Below are positions 6,510 to 11,228 of a DNA stretch of 11,228 nucleotides, one piece after another. The DNA is from Oscillospiraceae bacterium. GTDB lineage: Bacteria; Bacillota; Clostridia; Oscillospirales; CAG-272. Each line of letters starts with the position of its first letter. Within the stretch, counting starts at the first letter, position 1. The notes below the pieces were generated by a model. The model saw only the letters and a program-made list of their open reading frames with translations, was not told the DNA's origin and searched no databases. Made by a program: the position numbers and the translations under genes. The stretch spans positions 1-11,228 of the forward strand of contig SVTU01000041.1 of assembly GCA_015063655.1 (NCBI GenBank). Direction: 5' to 3'.

Positions 6510-7298
6510 ATGTATCCGTATGATTTGATCGAGGGAACGGGCATAGATCTGTACGTCGTTTTTCTGTGCCTCGGCATTTTTGCCGCTCTTCTGGTATTCC
6601 GCCTTTTGGCAGACCGTGCAGGGCTTTCGGCACGGCTACATAATCTGTGCATTTACACGGCCATCGGGGCTATTGCCTTCGGCTATTTTTCCGCCGTACT
6701 GTTTCAGGCCTTTTATAATATTGCCAAGCTCGGCCGCTTTGTGATCAACGCCCAAACGGGTGCAACCTTCTACGGCGGACTGATCGGCGGTGCGGCATCC
6801 TTTTTGGGCATCTATTTCGGCGTGGGACATATTCGCTTTAGAGAGACGAGAGAGCACGTATCCCGTTTTTTGACGGTTACCGACATTGCCGCCTGCTCCA
6901 TTGCAGTGGCGCATGCCCTTGGGCGCATCGGCTGTCTGATGGCTGGCTGCTGTCACGGCAAGGTCACCGATGCCTGGTACGGCATTCGCATGGCCTATTC
7001 GGGACAAAGGGTGGTGCCAACACAGCTTTTTGAAGCCATCTACCTGCTGTTGCTTTTCGCTCTCTTGGTTTGGTGCTTCCGCCGTGCCAAGGGCTACAAC
7101 CTGCCTATCTACATGATCGCCTACGGTATTTGGCGATTTGTGCTGGAATATATGCGTGACGACGAGCGTGGAAAGACCTTTATTTCGTTCCTCACGCCCT
7201 CACAGCTGACAGCCGTTCTGATGATCCTTGGCGGTGCGGCGATCATAGCCGTGATCGCCACGCTTCGCAAGAGAGGAAGAAAAGAGCATGAAGCGTAA
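6510..7298 (+). CDS. Lgt-like prolipoprotein diacylglyceryl transferase homologue
   Basis: A 262-residue, seven-helix-type membrane protein of the Lgt family. True Lgt moves diacylglycerol from phosphatidylglycerol onto the lipobox cysteine of prolipoproteins. Visible motifs are FYGGLIGG (87-94), the Lgt signature region GRIGCLMAGCCHGK (138-151) and RFVLEYMRDDERG (209-221). R139, R209 and E213 match E. coli R143, R239 and E243. The expected HGGLIG histidine is Y88, and the signature Asn and Glu (E. coli N146 and E151) are both Cys here. It therefore belongs to a cysteine-rich Lgt-like branch, and true Lgt activity is doubtful; a separate canonical lgt is likely elsewhere. Translation is probably coupled to yccF (3-base gap), and the end overlaps the CPBP gene by 11 bases. 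Confidence 0.8.
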   Translation: MYPYDLIEGTGIDLYVVFLCLGIFAALLVFRLLADRAGLSARLHNLCIYTAIGAIAFGYFSAVLFQAFYNIAKLGRFVINAQTGATFYGGLIGGAASFLGIYFGVGHIRFRETREHVSRFLTVTDIAACSIAVAHALGRIGCLMAGCCHGKVTDAWYGIRMAYSGQRVVPTQLFEAIYLLLLFALLVWCFRRAKGYNLPIYMIAYGIWRFVLEYMRDDERGKTFISFLTPSQLTAVLMILGGAAIIAVIATLRKRGRKEHEA

Positions 7299-8118
7299 CG
7301 CAAAAGAATGGATTTGGCGCATTGCCTTTGGTCTTGCCTTTTTGGGCCTTCTTGCCAGCGAGCTGTGCCGCAGTCTTATGGTGGAGCGGCTTTCTGACGG
7401 CGAGACCGTATATATGATCCTCTCCCGTGCCTCGGGAGCGTTGGTGGGCTTACTTTTGATGCTTCGCCTCTCCTACGGGGCGTGCCTCAAGCACCCGTGG
7501 CGCACACCGTGGCGTGCGTATCTTGTGAGCCTGCCGTGTTGGCTTGTGGTCATCAATAATTTTCCGTGGCTTGGCGTGCTTAGGGGCGATATCGTCTTGA
7601 CCGCTACGCCCGCAGAGCTTACCTTGTACGTTCTTCTTTGCGTATGTGTGGCCTGCTTTGAGGAGATACTGTTCCGAGGAGCGATCTTTTTGATGGTGCT
7701 GGAGCATCGGCGCAAGAGCACGTGGCAGATCTTTTGGTCACTGATACTGTCGTCTGCCATCTTCGGTGCAGTCCATATGGTCAATCTGCTGATGGGAGCG
7801 GGGCTTTTGGCCACGCTTTTGCAGATCGGCTATTCCTTCCTTATCGGCGGCATGTGCTCGGTCATGCTGATCTACACACGCAATATGTATCTGTGCATTG
7901 CCCTTCATGCCGTGTATAATTTCGGCGGCGGATTTGTTCCTGCCGTGGCGGACGGCACGCTGTGGGATACCCCCACCGTGGTCATCACCGCCGTGCTTGG
8001 CGTGCTTGTGGCGGCCTACGTGATAGGGGCGGTGTTCAAGATCCGCAGAGAGCATACGGACGCCCTGTACCCCAAAAAGGAAAAAGCAGAGAAAACACAA
8101 GAGGAGATACCATGCTGA
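7288..8118 (+). CDS. CPBP family intramembrane metalloprotease
   Basis: A 276-residue membrane protein with about seven hydrophobic segments and the CPBP (CAAX protease and bacteriocin-processing, Abi) motifs in order. These are FEEILFRG (124-131; E125, E126 and R130), FGAVHMVN (159-166; H163) and LHAVYNFGG (206-214; H207 and N211). They line the membrane-embedded active site in this family. Bacterial members cut membrane-anchored peptides or proteins; some mature or resist bacteriocins. No substrate is evident here. The tail after about residue 251 is charged and cytoplasmic. The ATG overlaps the Lgt-like gene by 11 bases with GAGAGGAAG just before it, and the stop overlaps the HD gene by 7 bases, so expression is coupled. 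All key residues are present, so an active protease is likely. Confidence 0.9.
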   Translation: MKRNAKEWIWRIAFGLAFLGLLASELCRSLMVERLSDGETVYMILSRASGALVGLLLMLRLSYGACLKHPWRTPWRAYLVSLPCWLVVINNFPWLGVLRGDIVLTATPAELTLYVLLCVCVACFEEILFRGAIFLMVLEHRRKSTWQIFWSLILSSAIFGAVHMVNLLMGAGLLATLLQIGYSFLIGGMCSVMLIYTRNMYLCIALHAVYNFGGGFVPAVADGTLWDTPTVVITAVLGVLVAAYVIGAVFKIRREHTDALYPKKEKAEKTQEEIPC

Positions 8119-8771
8119 CGTATCGGGATATTAAGAATAACGAGAGAGTGCGCACCTATATTCGGTGTGCGGACGAATCCTTGCGTGCGCTTGGGTACAC
8201 CGAGCACAGCTTTGCGCACGTGGCGCAGGTTGCGGAGCGGGCAGGGAAGCTTTTGGAGTCGCTTGGCTATGACGGGCGGCAGGCCGAGCTTGCCCGTATT
8301 GCGGGCTTTTTGCACGACATCGGTAATCTTGTCAACCGAGTGGATCATTCGCAAAGCGGTGCCATCCTCGCCTTTCGGCTTTTGGAGGATATGGGTATGG
8401 ATGCCGAGGAGATCGCCACGGTGGTCACGGCAATCGGCAATCACGATGAGGGCAACGGCGTTCCCGTTAATGCCGTTTCGGCCGTGCTGATTCTGGCCGA
8501 TAAATCCGACGTGCGCCGCACCCGTGTGCGGGATGCGAGCAGTGTGGTAACGGATATTCACGATCGGGTGAATTATTCCGTCACCTCGTCCGAGCTTGTA
8601 CTGAATGAGGATAAAACATCGATCACGCTTTGCTTGACCGTGGATACGGCATACGGCTCGCTGATGGATTATTTTGAGATCTTTATGGAGCGTATGCTGC
8701 TGTGCCGCAAGGCGGCCAATGCCTTGGGCCTTGCATTTCATTTGATCATGAACGGGCAGGTCATGCTTTGA
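8112..8771 (+). CDS. HD-domain phosphohydrolase
   Basis: A 219-residue soluble protein with the metal-dependent HD fold. Likely metal ligands are H36 (EHSFAHV), the H68-D69 pair (FLHDIGN), H79 (VDHSQSG), H111-D112 (GNHDEG) and D130 (ILADKSD). HD proteins hydrolyse phosphate esters such as nucleotides or cyclic nucleotides; the substrate is not evident. The C-terminal part (about 150-219) is family-specific with no recognised motif. The ATG at 8112 has GAGGAGAT at 8101-8108 and overlaps the CPBP stop by 7 bases. Upstream extension in this frame only shadows the CPBP gene. It is the last gene of the operon, 80 bases before the terminator at 8852. Confidence 0.88.
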   Translation: MLTYRDIKNNERVRTYIRCADESLRALGYTEHSFAHVAQVAERAGKLLESLGYDGRQAELARIAGFLHDIGNLVNRVDHSQSGAILAFRLLEDMGMDAEEIATVVTAIGNHDEGNGVPVNAVSAVLILADKSDVRRTRVRDASSVVTDIHDRVNYSVTSSELVLNEDKTSITLCLTVDTAYGSLMDYFEIFMERMLLCRKAANALGLAFHLIMNGQVML

Positions 8772-8851
8772 CACTCGCAAGCCTCGGGTTGGGGCAGTCC
8801 TGTACGCCTCACGTTCCCCAGGAAGGCGAAAATCCGTCAAGTTTCCAAAAG

Positions 8852-8887
8852 GGGCAGTCTCAAATTCACATTTGAGACTGCCCCTTC
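8852..8887. terminator. Bidirectional intrinsic terminator between HD gene and deoR
   Basis: A perfect 15-bp stem GGGGCAGTCTCAAAT (8852-8866) and its complement (8871-8885) have a TCAC loop. On the minus strand TTTTGG follows the stem. On the plus strand the tail is a weaker TTCCTTCTTC. It lies between convergent genes. The outer stem resembles the terminator at 1738-1768. Confidence 0.92.
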
Positions 8888-8902
8888 CTTCTTCAAGCAA
8901 GG

Positions 8903-9640
8903 TCAATATAGTATTTTGCATTTGGCGGAAAGCTCGGGAATGGGCTTGTCGAAAACGCAGAAGTCAATATCATTCACCGATGCCAAGCGGTACAGAGATC
9001 TATGCCCGAATTTTTCGCTGTCGCACAGAAAAACACTGCATTTGGCATTTTTCAGCATAAGCTCTCGCAGGTGATTTTCTTCGGGTATAGGGTCATAGAT
9101 ATATCCATCAGCGTCAAGACTCTGCGAGGAAAAGAAAAGAATATCGGGGTTGAGCTTCACAACGGCGCTGTATGCCTGCTCGCCCGAAAGCACCACCGAC
9201 TGATCGACCGAGGCACCGCCGATACAGTGCGTTTTGATACCGTAATTGACCGCATTGATGGCGGTCTGCATATTGTTGGTGAACAGTATCATATCATTGT
9301 GCTTGGCTATATAGGGCACCATGAAGCCTGCGGTCGACGAGCCGTCGAGCATCACTGTCTGACCGTCGCACAAAAGTGCCGACGCACTTTTGGCTATCTT
9401 TCTCTTTTCCGTGATATTCTTCTCCATTCTGCTGTTGAGCGGAACGGCGTGGTTAAGCTCGCGAAGCAGAGAAGCACCACCGTGTGTGCGCCGTATGAGC
9501 GATAGGTTTTGAAGTCTTGTAAGGTCACGGCGAATACTTGACGGGGAGGTGTAAGTCAAATGTGAAAGCCGTACCACACTCATATACTCGTTCTCGTCAA
9601 GCAGGGTCAGTATTTGCTGTTGTCTCTTTGAAATGCTCAT
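8903..9640 (-). CDS. DeoR-family transcriptional regulator
   Basis: A 245-residue regulator. It has an N-terminal winged helix-turn-helix (SKRQQQILTLLDENEYMSV, recognition helix SPSSIRRDL at 32-40, wing RRTHGGAS at 50-57) and a C-terminal DeoRC sensor domain. The sensor pattern, which binds phosphorylated sugars or their intermediates in this family, is visible as LDGSSTAGF (98-106), FTNN (120-123), IGGA (140-143), GEQA (153-156) and DADGY (176-180). The frame extends 28 codons further up, but ATG 9640 fits the family start, with GAGG five bases before TTAAA-ATG. It is divergent from the transaldolase gene, which makes that gene, and itself, the likely targets. The inducer is not known. An internal perfect palindrome lies at 9371-9392. 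Confidence 0.93.
   Translation of the reverse strand: MSISKRQQQILTLLDENEYMSVVRLSHLTYTSPSSIRRDLTRLQNLSLIRRTHGGASLLRELNHAVPLNSRMEKNITEKRKIAKSASALLCDGQTVMLDGSSTAGFMVPYIAKHNDMILFTNNMQTAINAVNYGIKTHCIGGASVDQSVVLSGEQAYSAVVKLNPDILFFSSQSLDADGYIYDPIPEENHLRELMLKNAKCSVFLCDSEKFGHRSLYRLASVNDIDFCVFDKPIPELSAKCKILY
9371..9392. repeat. Perfect palindrome inside the deoR coding region
   Basis: CAAAAGTGC (9371-9379) and GCACTTTTG (9384-9392) flank CGAC: a 9-bp stem with a 4-base loop. The same 9-mer pair forms part of the terminator stem at 10789-10814. It encodes an ordinary stretch of the protein (KSASALL), so chance is possible. Confidence 0.4.
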
Positions 9641-9705
9641 TTTAACCTCAATTATTGCTCGTTTCTTCATTTTTGTTGCGCATTTACCCAATTTTGCGCC
9701 GCATA

Positions 9706-9734
9706 TTGCATTTATTTCAATCACAAGATATAAT
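9706..9734 (+). promoter_or_regulatory. Sigma-A promoter of the transaldolase gene
   Basis: TTGCAT (9706-9711), a 17-base spacer and a perfect TATAAT (9729-9734) point toward the transaldolase. Transcription should start near 9741, about 52 bases before its ATG. The short repeats TTGCGC (9676-9681 and 9694-9699) and the palindrome TTTGATCAAA (9769-9778) flank it and could be operator sites for the divergent DeoR protein, but this is unproven. Confidence 0.75.
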
Positions 9735-9735
9735 C

Positions 9736-9763
9736 ATTATACAGCTTTTTACGCTTATGTCAA
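9736..9763 (-). promoter_or_regulatory. Sigma-A promoter of the deoR gene
   Basis: On the minus strand a perfect TTGACA (9758-9763), a 16-base spacer and a perfect TATAAT (9736-9741) give a near-consensus promoter. Transcription should start near 9729, leaving a leader of about 89 bases. Its -10 box lies one base from the -10 box of the plus-strand promoter, so the two overlap. Confidence 0.75.
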
Positions 9764-9792
9764 TACTTTTTGATCAAACAAAGGAGATCGCA

Positions 9793-10446
9793 ATGAAACT
9801 TTTTATTGATACGGCTAACGTGGATGAAATAAGACGTGCAAACGAGCTTGGCGTTATCTGTGGCGTTACCACAAATCCCTCGCTGATTGCCCGTGAGGGA
9901 CGGGACTTTATCGAGGTGATAAAGGAAATAACCGAGATCGTAGACGGCCCCATCAGTGCAGAGGTGATTTCTCTCAAGGCGGACGAAATGGTGGCGGAGG
10001 CTTGCGAGCTTTACGAAAAGATCGGAAGCAAAAACACGGTGATTAAGATCCCCATGTGCGAGGAGGGACTTAAGGCGACCAAGCGCTTGACTGAGCTTGG
10101 AATAAAGACCAACGTCACACTCGTTTTCTCTACGGCACAAGCGCTTTTGGCGGCAAGAGCGGGAGCGACCTACGTCAGCCCCTTCGTTGGCAGACTGGAT
10201 GATATTGGCGACAACGGAATATCCTTGGTTGAGGATATTGCCAATATTTTCAGATATTACGATATCAAGACCGAGATCATCGCAGCTTCTATCCGCACCA
10301 GCGCCCACGTTACCGACGCCGCAAGAGCGGGAAGTGATATAGCGACCGTGCCCTACAAGGTTATCGACAGTATGATCTCTCACCCCCTTACCACAGCAGG
10401 AATCGAGCGCTTCCTCGCCGATTGGTCAACGGTTGAAAACAAGTAA
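9793..10446 (+). CDS. tal: Small transaldolase (TalC/FSA-like subfamily)
   Basis: Cytoplasmic transaldolase of the non-oxidative pentose phosphate pathway, moving a dihydroxyacetone unit between sugar phosphates through a Schiff base. The 217-residue length is typical of the short TalC/FSA-type enzymes. Motifs are MKLFIDTANVDEI (1-13), GVTTNPSLI (24-32), the Schiff-base lysine K85 in VIKIPM, TLVFS (109-113), SPFVGRLDD (129-137) and AASIRT (165-170). Two positions separate fructose-6-phosphate aldolase from transaldolase: E57 and F131 here are the transaldolase residues, where aldolases carry Gln and Tyr. I therefore favour transaldolase. The ATG at 9793 has AAGGAG at 9781-9786, six bases away; upstream extension has no support. 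It is controlled from a promoter shared with the divergent DeoR regulator and ends at a terminator. Confidence 0.95.
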   Translation: MKLFIDTANVDEIRRANELGVICGVTTNPSLIAREGRDFIEVIKEITEIVDGPISAEVISLKADEMVAEACELYEKIGSKNTVIKIPMCEEGLKATKRLTELGIKTNVTLVFSTAQALLAARAGATYVSPFVGRLDDIGDNGISLVEDIANIFRYYDIKTEIIAASIRTSAHVTDAARAGSDIATVPYKVIDSMISHPLTTAGIERFLADWSTVENK

Positions 10447-10476
10447 AAGCTTGATATATACAGTGGCTCATAAGAC

Positions 10477-10507
10477 AAAAAGGACAGAGAAAATCTCTGT
10501 CCTTTTT
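10477..10507 (+). terminator. Intrinsic terminator after the transaldolase gene
   Basis: The stem GGACAGAGA (10482-10490) with TCTCTGTCC (10494-10502) has an AAA loop and is flanked by five A and five T, extending pairing to 14 bp. It sits about 30 bases after the transaldolase stop. The A-run could also support termination from the right. Confidence 0.92.
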
Positions 10508-10540
10508 GCGGTGTGAATATGCGGTAACCTATCATTGGTA

Positions 10541-10554
10541 GGGGTCGGCGCCCC
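10541..10554. repeat. GC-rich palindromic element left of the stem-loop array
   Basis: GGGG (10541-10544) and CCCC (10551-10554) enclose TCGGCG, with the palindrome GGCGCC inside the motif. It is preceded by TTGGTA. It stands between the transaldolase terminator and the stem-loop array and may mark the left edge of the same repeat element. Confidence 0.4.
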
Positions 10555-10582
10555 GTTCTTCCGTGATGCATAGTTAATAAAT

Positions 10583-10776
10583 CAAGGCGTAGCCTTGTAT
10601 ATCATCAAAAGTGAAGTTGCGGCAAGCCGCAGTGAAATTATGCCTTGCGGCATAGTGAAGTTGCTCCTTCGGAGCAGTGAAGTTAAGTGTTCCGCATATC
10701 GTGCCGAAGGCACACTTCACGCACGAAGTGCGCTTCACTTGCGAAGCATACTTCACGTTCCGCTTGCGGAACACTT
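10583..10776. repeat. Array of short stem-loops in two opposing halves
   Basis: Left half: CAAGGC/GCCTTG (10583-10597), GCGGC/GCCGC (10619-10630), ATGCC/GGCAT (10640-10653) and GCTCC/GGAGC (10663-10675). The last three are separated by AGTGAAGTT-type linkers (10610-10618, 10631-10639, 10654-10662, 10676-10684). Right half: GTGCC/GGCAC (10701-10713), GCAC/GTGC (10721-10731), TGC/GCA (10740-10748) and GTTCCGC/GCGGAAC (10757-10772), with ACTTCAC linkers (10714, 10734 and 10750). Left loops read TTC or TTGC, right loops GAA, so the right half repeats the left module on the other strand. A 12-bp pair AAGTGTTCCGCA (10685-10696) with its complement (10765-10776) can close the right half. No protein gene is credible here. 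It may be a mobile palindromic repeat or structured RNA. Confidence 0.75.
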
Positions 10777-10781
10777 AGTTC

Positions 10782-10821
10782 AAAAAAAGCACTTTTGTCT
10801 GTAGACAAAAGTGCGTTTTTT
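10782..10821. terminator. Bidirectional intrinsic terminator right of the array
   Basis: A 12-bp stem GCACTTTTGTCT (10789-10800) with AGACAAAAGTGC (10803-10814) is flanked by seven A on the left (10782-10788) and a T-run (10816-10821) on the right. It can end minus-strand transcription from the cysteine-rich gene and any plus-strand transcript of the array. Confidence 0.85.
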
Positions 10822-10829
10822 GTTGCCTT

Positions 10830-10878
10830 AAACGAGTGAAAAGGTCAAAAATCGAGGTAAAAACGAACAAAAGGTCAA
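10830..10878. repeat. Imperfect direct repeat downstream of the cysteine-rich gene
   Basis: AAACGAGTGAAAAGGTCAA (10830-10848) recurs as AAACGAACAAAAGGTCAA (10861-10878). The shared 10-mer AAAAGGTCAA is exactly 30 bases apart. It lies just after the minus-strand stop codon and before the terminator. No function is evident. Confidence 0.5.
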
Positions 10879-10881
10879 CAT

Positions 10882-11214
10882 TCAATCTATTGGCTTGGGG
10901 TTGTTTGGCAAAGCATTCCCGTTTTCATCTCTATTTATCGGTATAGCCTTTAGATGAAAATGAATACAATCGCAAGGACAAACCAAATCCATTTCGTATT
11001 TTTCCTTCGAACCGCGATAAGTAAAATTCCCACCACATCGAATGACTTCACACCAAGTATACACCTGTGACATTACTCTCGGACACATTCCCTCTGGGCA
11101 TTCATATGAAAATGTAAATTTGTCGCCTTTTTCCAAACCGAGTCTACAATGTGATGCTTTGCCTTCGATTGCGGTCAATTCAAATCCCCAATCTTCTACT
11201 ACCCACTTTTTCAT
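10882..11214 (-). CDS. Cysteine-rich TIGR04076 family protein
   Basis: A 110-residue small soluble protein that fits the TIGR04076 family, whose function is unknown. The family-like landmarks are a Cys near residue 23 (SHCRLG), PEGMCP (40-45), a conserved middle with IRCGGNF (58-64) and a late Cys cluster CPCDC (79-83) before a beta-type stretch IHFHLKA. Eight cysteines in total (23, 39, 44, 55, 60, 79, 81, 83) suggest metal or iron-sulfur binding, which is an inference only. The ATG at 11214 has AAGGAG eight bases upstream (11223-11228), so the start is well supported and the gene is complete. Its DNA is clearly AT-richer than the neighbours, with more A/T-ending codons, hinting at separate ancestry. 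Its promoter is outside the window. Confidence 0.8.
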   Translation of the reverse strand: MKKWVVEDWGFELTAIEGKASHCRLGLEKGDKFTFSYECPEGMCPRVMSQVYTWCEVIRCGGNFTYRGSKEKYEMDLVCPCDCIHFHLKAIPINRDENGNALPNNPKPID

Positions 11215-11228
11215 TTTGCATTCTCCTT

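Noticed and set aside
7962..8111. N-terminal extension of the HD protein
   Set aside because: The extra residues are an out-of-frame reading of the CPBP gene; GAGGAGAT and the family start support ATG 8112.
8772..8851. A second hairpin in the spacer after the HD gene (GGGG at 8791 with CCCC near 8816)
   Set aside because: Only four pairs hold across a long loop with poor outer pairing and no T-run, so it is not a credible terminator.
8016..8921. Minus-strand open frame (301 codons) opposite the HD gene
   Set aside because: It is antisense to the HD and CPBP genes, crosses the terminator at 8852-8885 and shows no family motif.
9655..9792. N-terminal extension of the transaldolase
   Set aside because: It would cover both promoters and has no ribosome binding site; AAGGAG six bases before ATG 9793 decides the start.
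10583..10776. CRISPR array
   Set aside because: The repeats are 7-9 bases with 12-14 base hairpins between them, orientation flips midway, spacers are palindromic and there are no cas genes.
10595..10804. Open frames of about 65-70 codons on both strands over the stem-loop array
   Set aside because: They follow from the repeat itself, have no ribosome binding sites and would encode low-complexity peptides with no family features.

Overview
The window looks like chromosomal DNA of a low-to-mid GC, Gram-positive (monoderm) anaerobe of the class Clostridia, possibly a gut Oscillospirales or Christensenellales relative. The reasons are AAGGAG-type ribosome binding sites, close-to-consensus sigma-A promoters, a lipoprotein-anchored PotD, strong hairpin terminators between convergent genes, and small clostridial-style membrane proteins. 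The genus cannot be set from the sequence. No rRNA, tRNA, CRISPR array, insertion sequence or phage gene was seen.

Layout. (1) Positions 1-1733, plus strand: a two-helix zinc-ribbon membrane protein (possibly cut by the left edge), a three-helix small membrane protein and a Gfo/Idh/MocA-type oxidoreductase, with gaps of 12-19 bases. They end at a strong bidirectional terminator (1738-1768). (2) Positions 1783-5723, minus strand: a complete spermidine/putrescine ABC importer in the order potA-potB-potC-potD. It is driven by an extended -10 promoter (5828-5856), has 4-base stop/start overlaps between A/B and B/C, and shares the first terminator. (3) Positions 5724-6146: a divergent regulatory region. 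(4) Positions 6147-8771, plus strand: a tightly coupled operon of a YccF-domain protein, an Lgt-like membrane protein, a CPBP-family membrane protease and an HD-domain phosphohydrolase. It ends at a second bidirectional terminator (8852-8885) that resembles the first. (5) Positions 8903-10446: a DeoR-family regulator (minus) divergent from a small transaldolase (plus). Their two near-consensus promoters face each other and overlap. (6) Positions 10447-10881: no protein gene, but two terminators flanking an unusual array of stem-loops. (7) Positions 10882-11214, minus strand: a small cysteine-rich TIGR04076-type protein in visibly AT-richer DNA.

How they work together. PotD on the outer membrane face captures polyamine, PotB and PotC form the channel, and PotA supplies ATP hydrolysis. 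The DeoR regulator probably senses a sugar phosphate and controls the transaldolase of the non-oxidative pentose phosphate pathway, itself, or both. The YccF/Lgt-like/CPBP/HD cluster appears to be an envelope-related unit of unknown purpose; its Lgt-like member lacks several residues needed in true Lgt. The most unusual sequence is the array at 10583-10776. Short hairpins with different stem sequences but near-constant loops and near-constant linkers are arranged in two opposing halves, which suggests selection on folded structure and a dispersed repeat or structured RNA.
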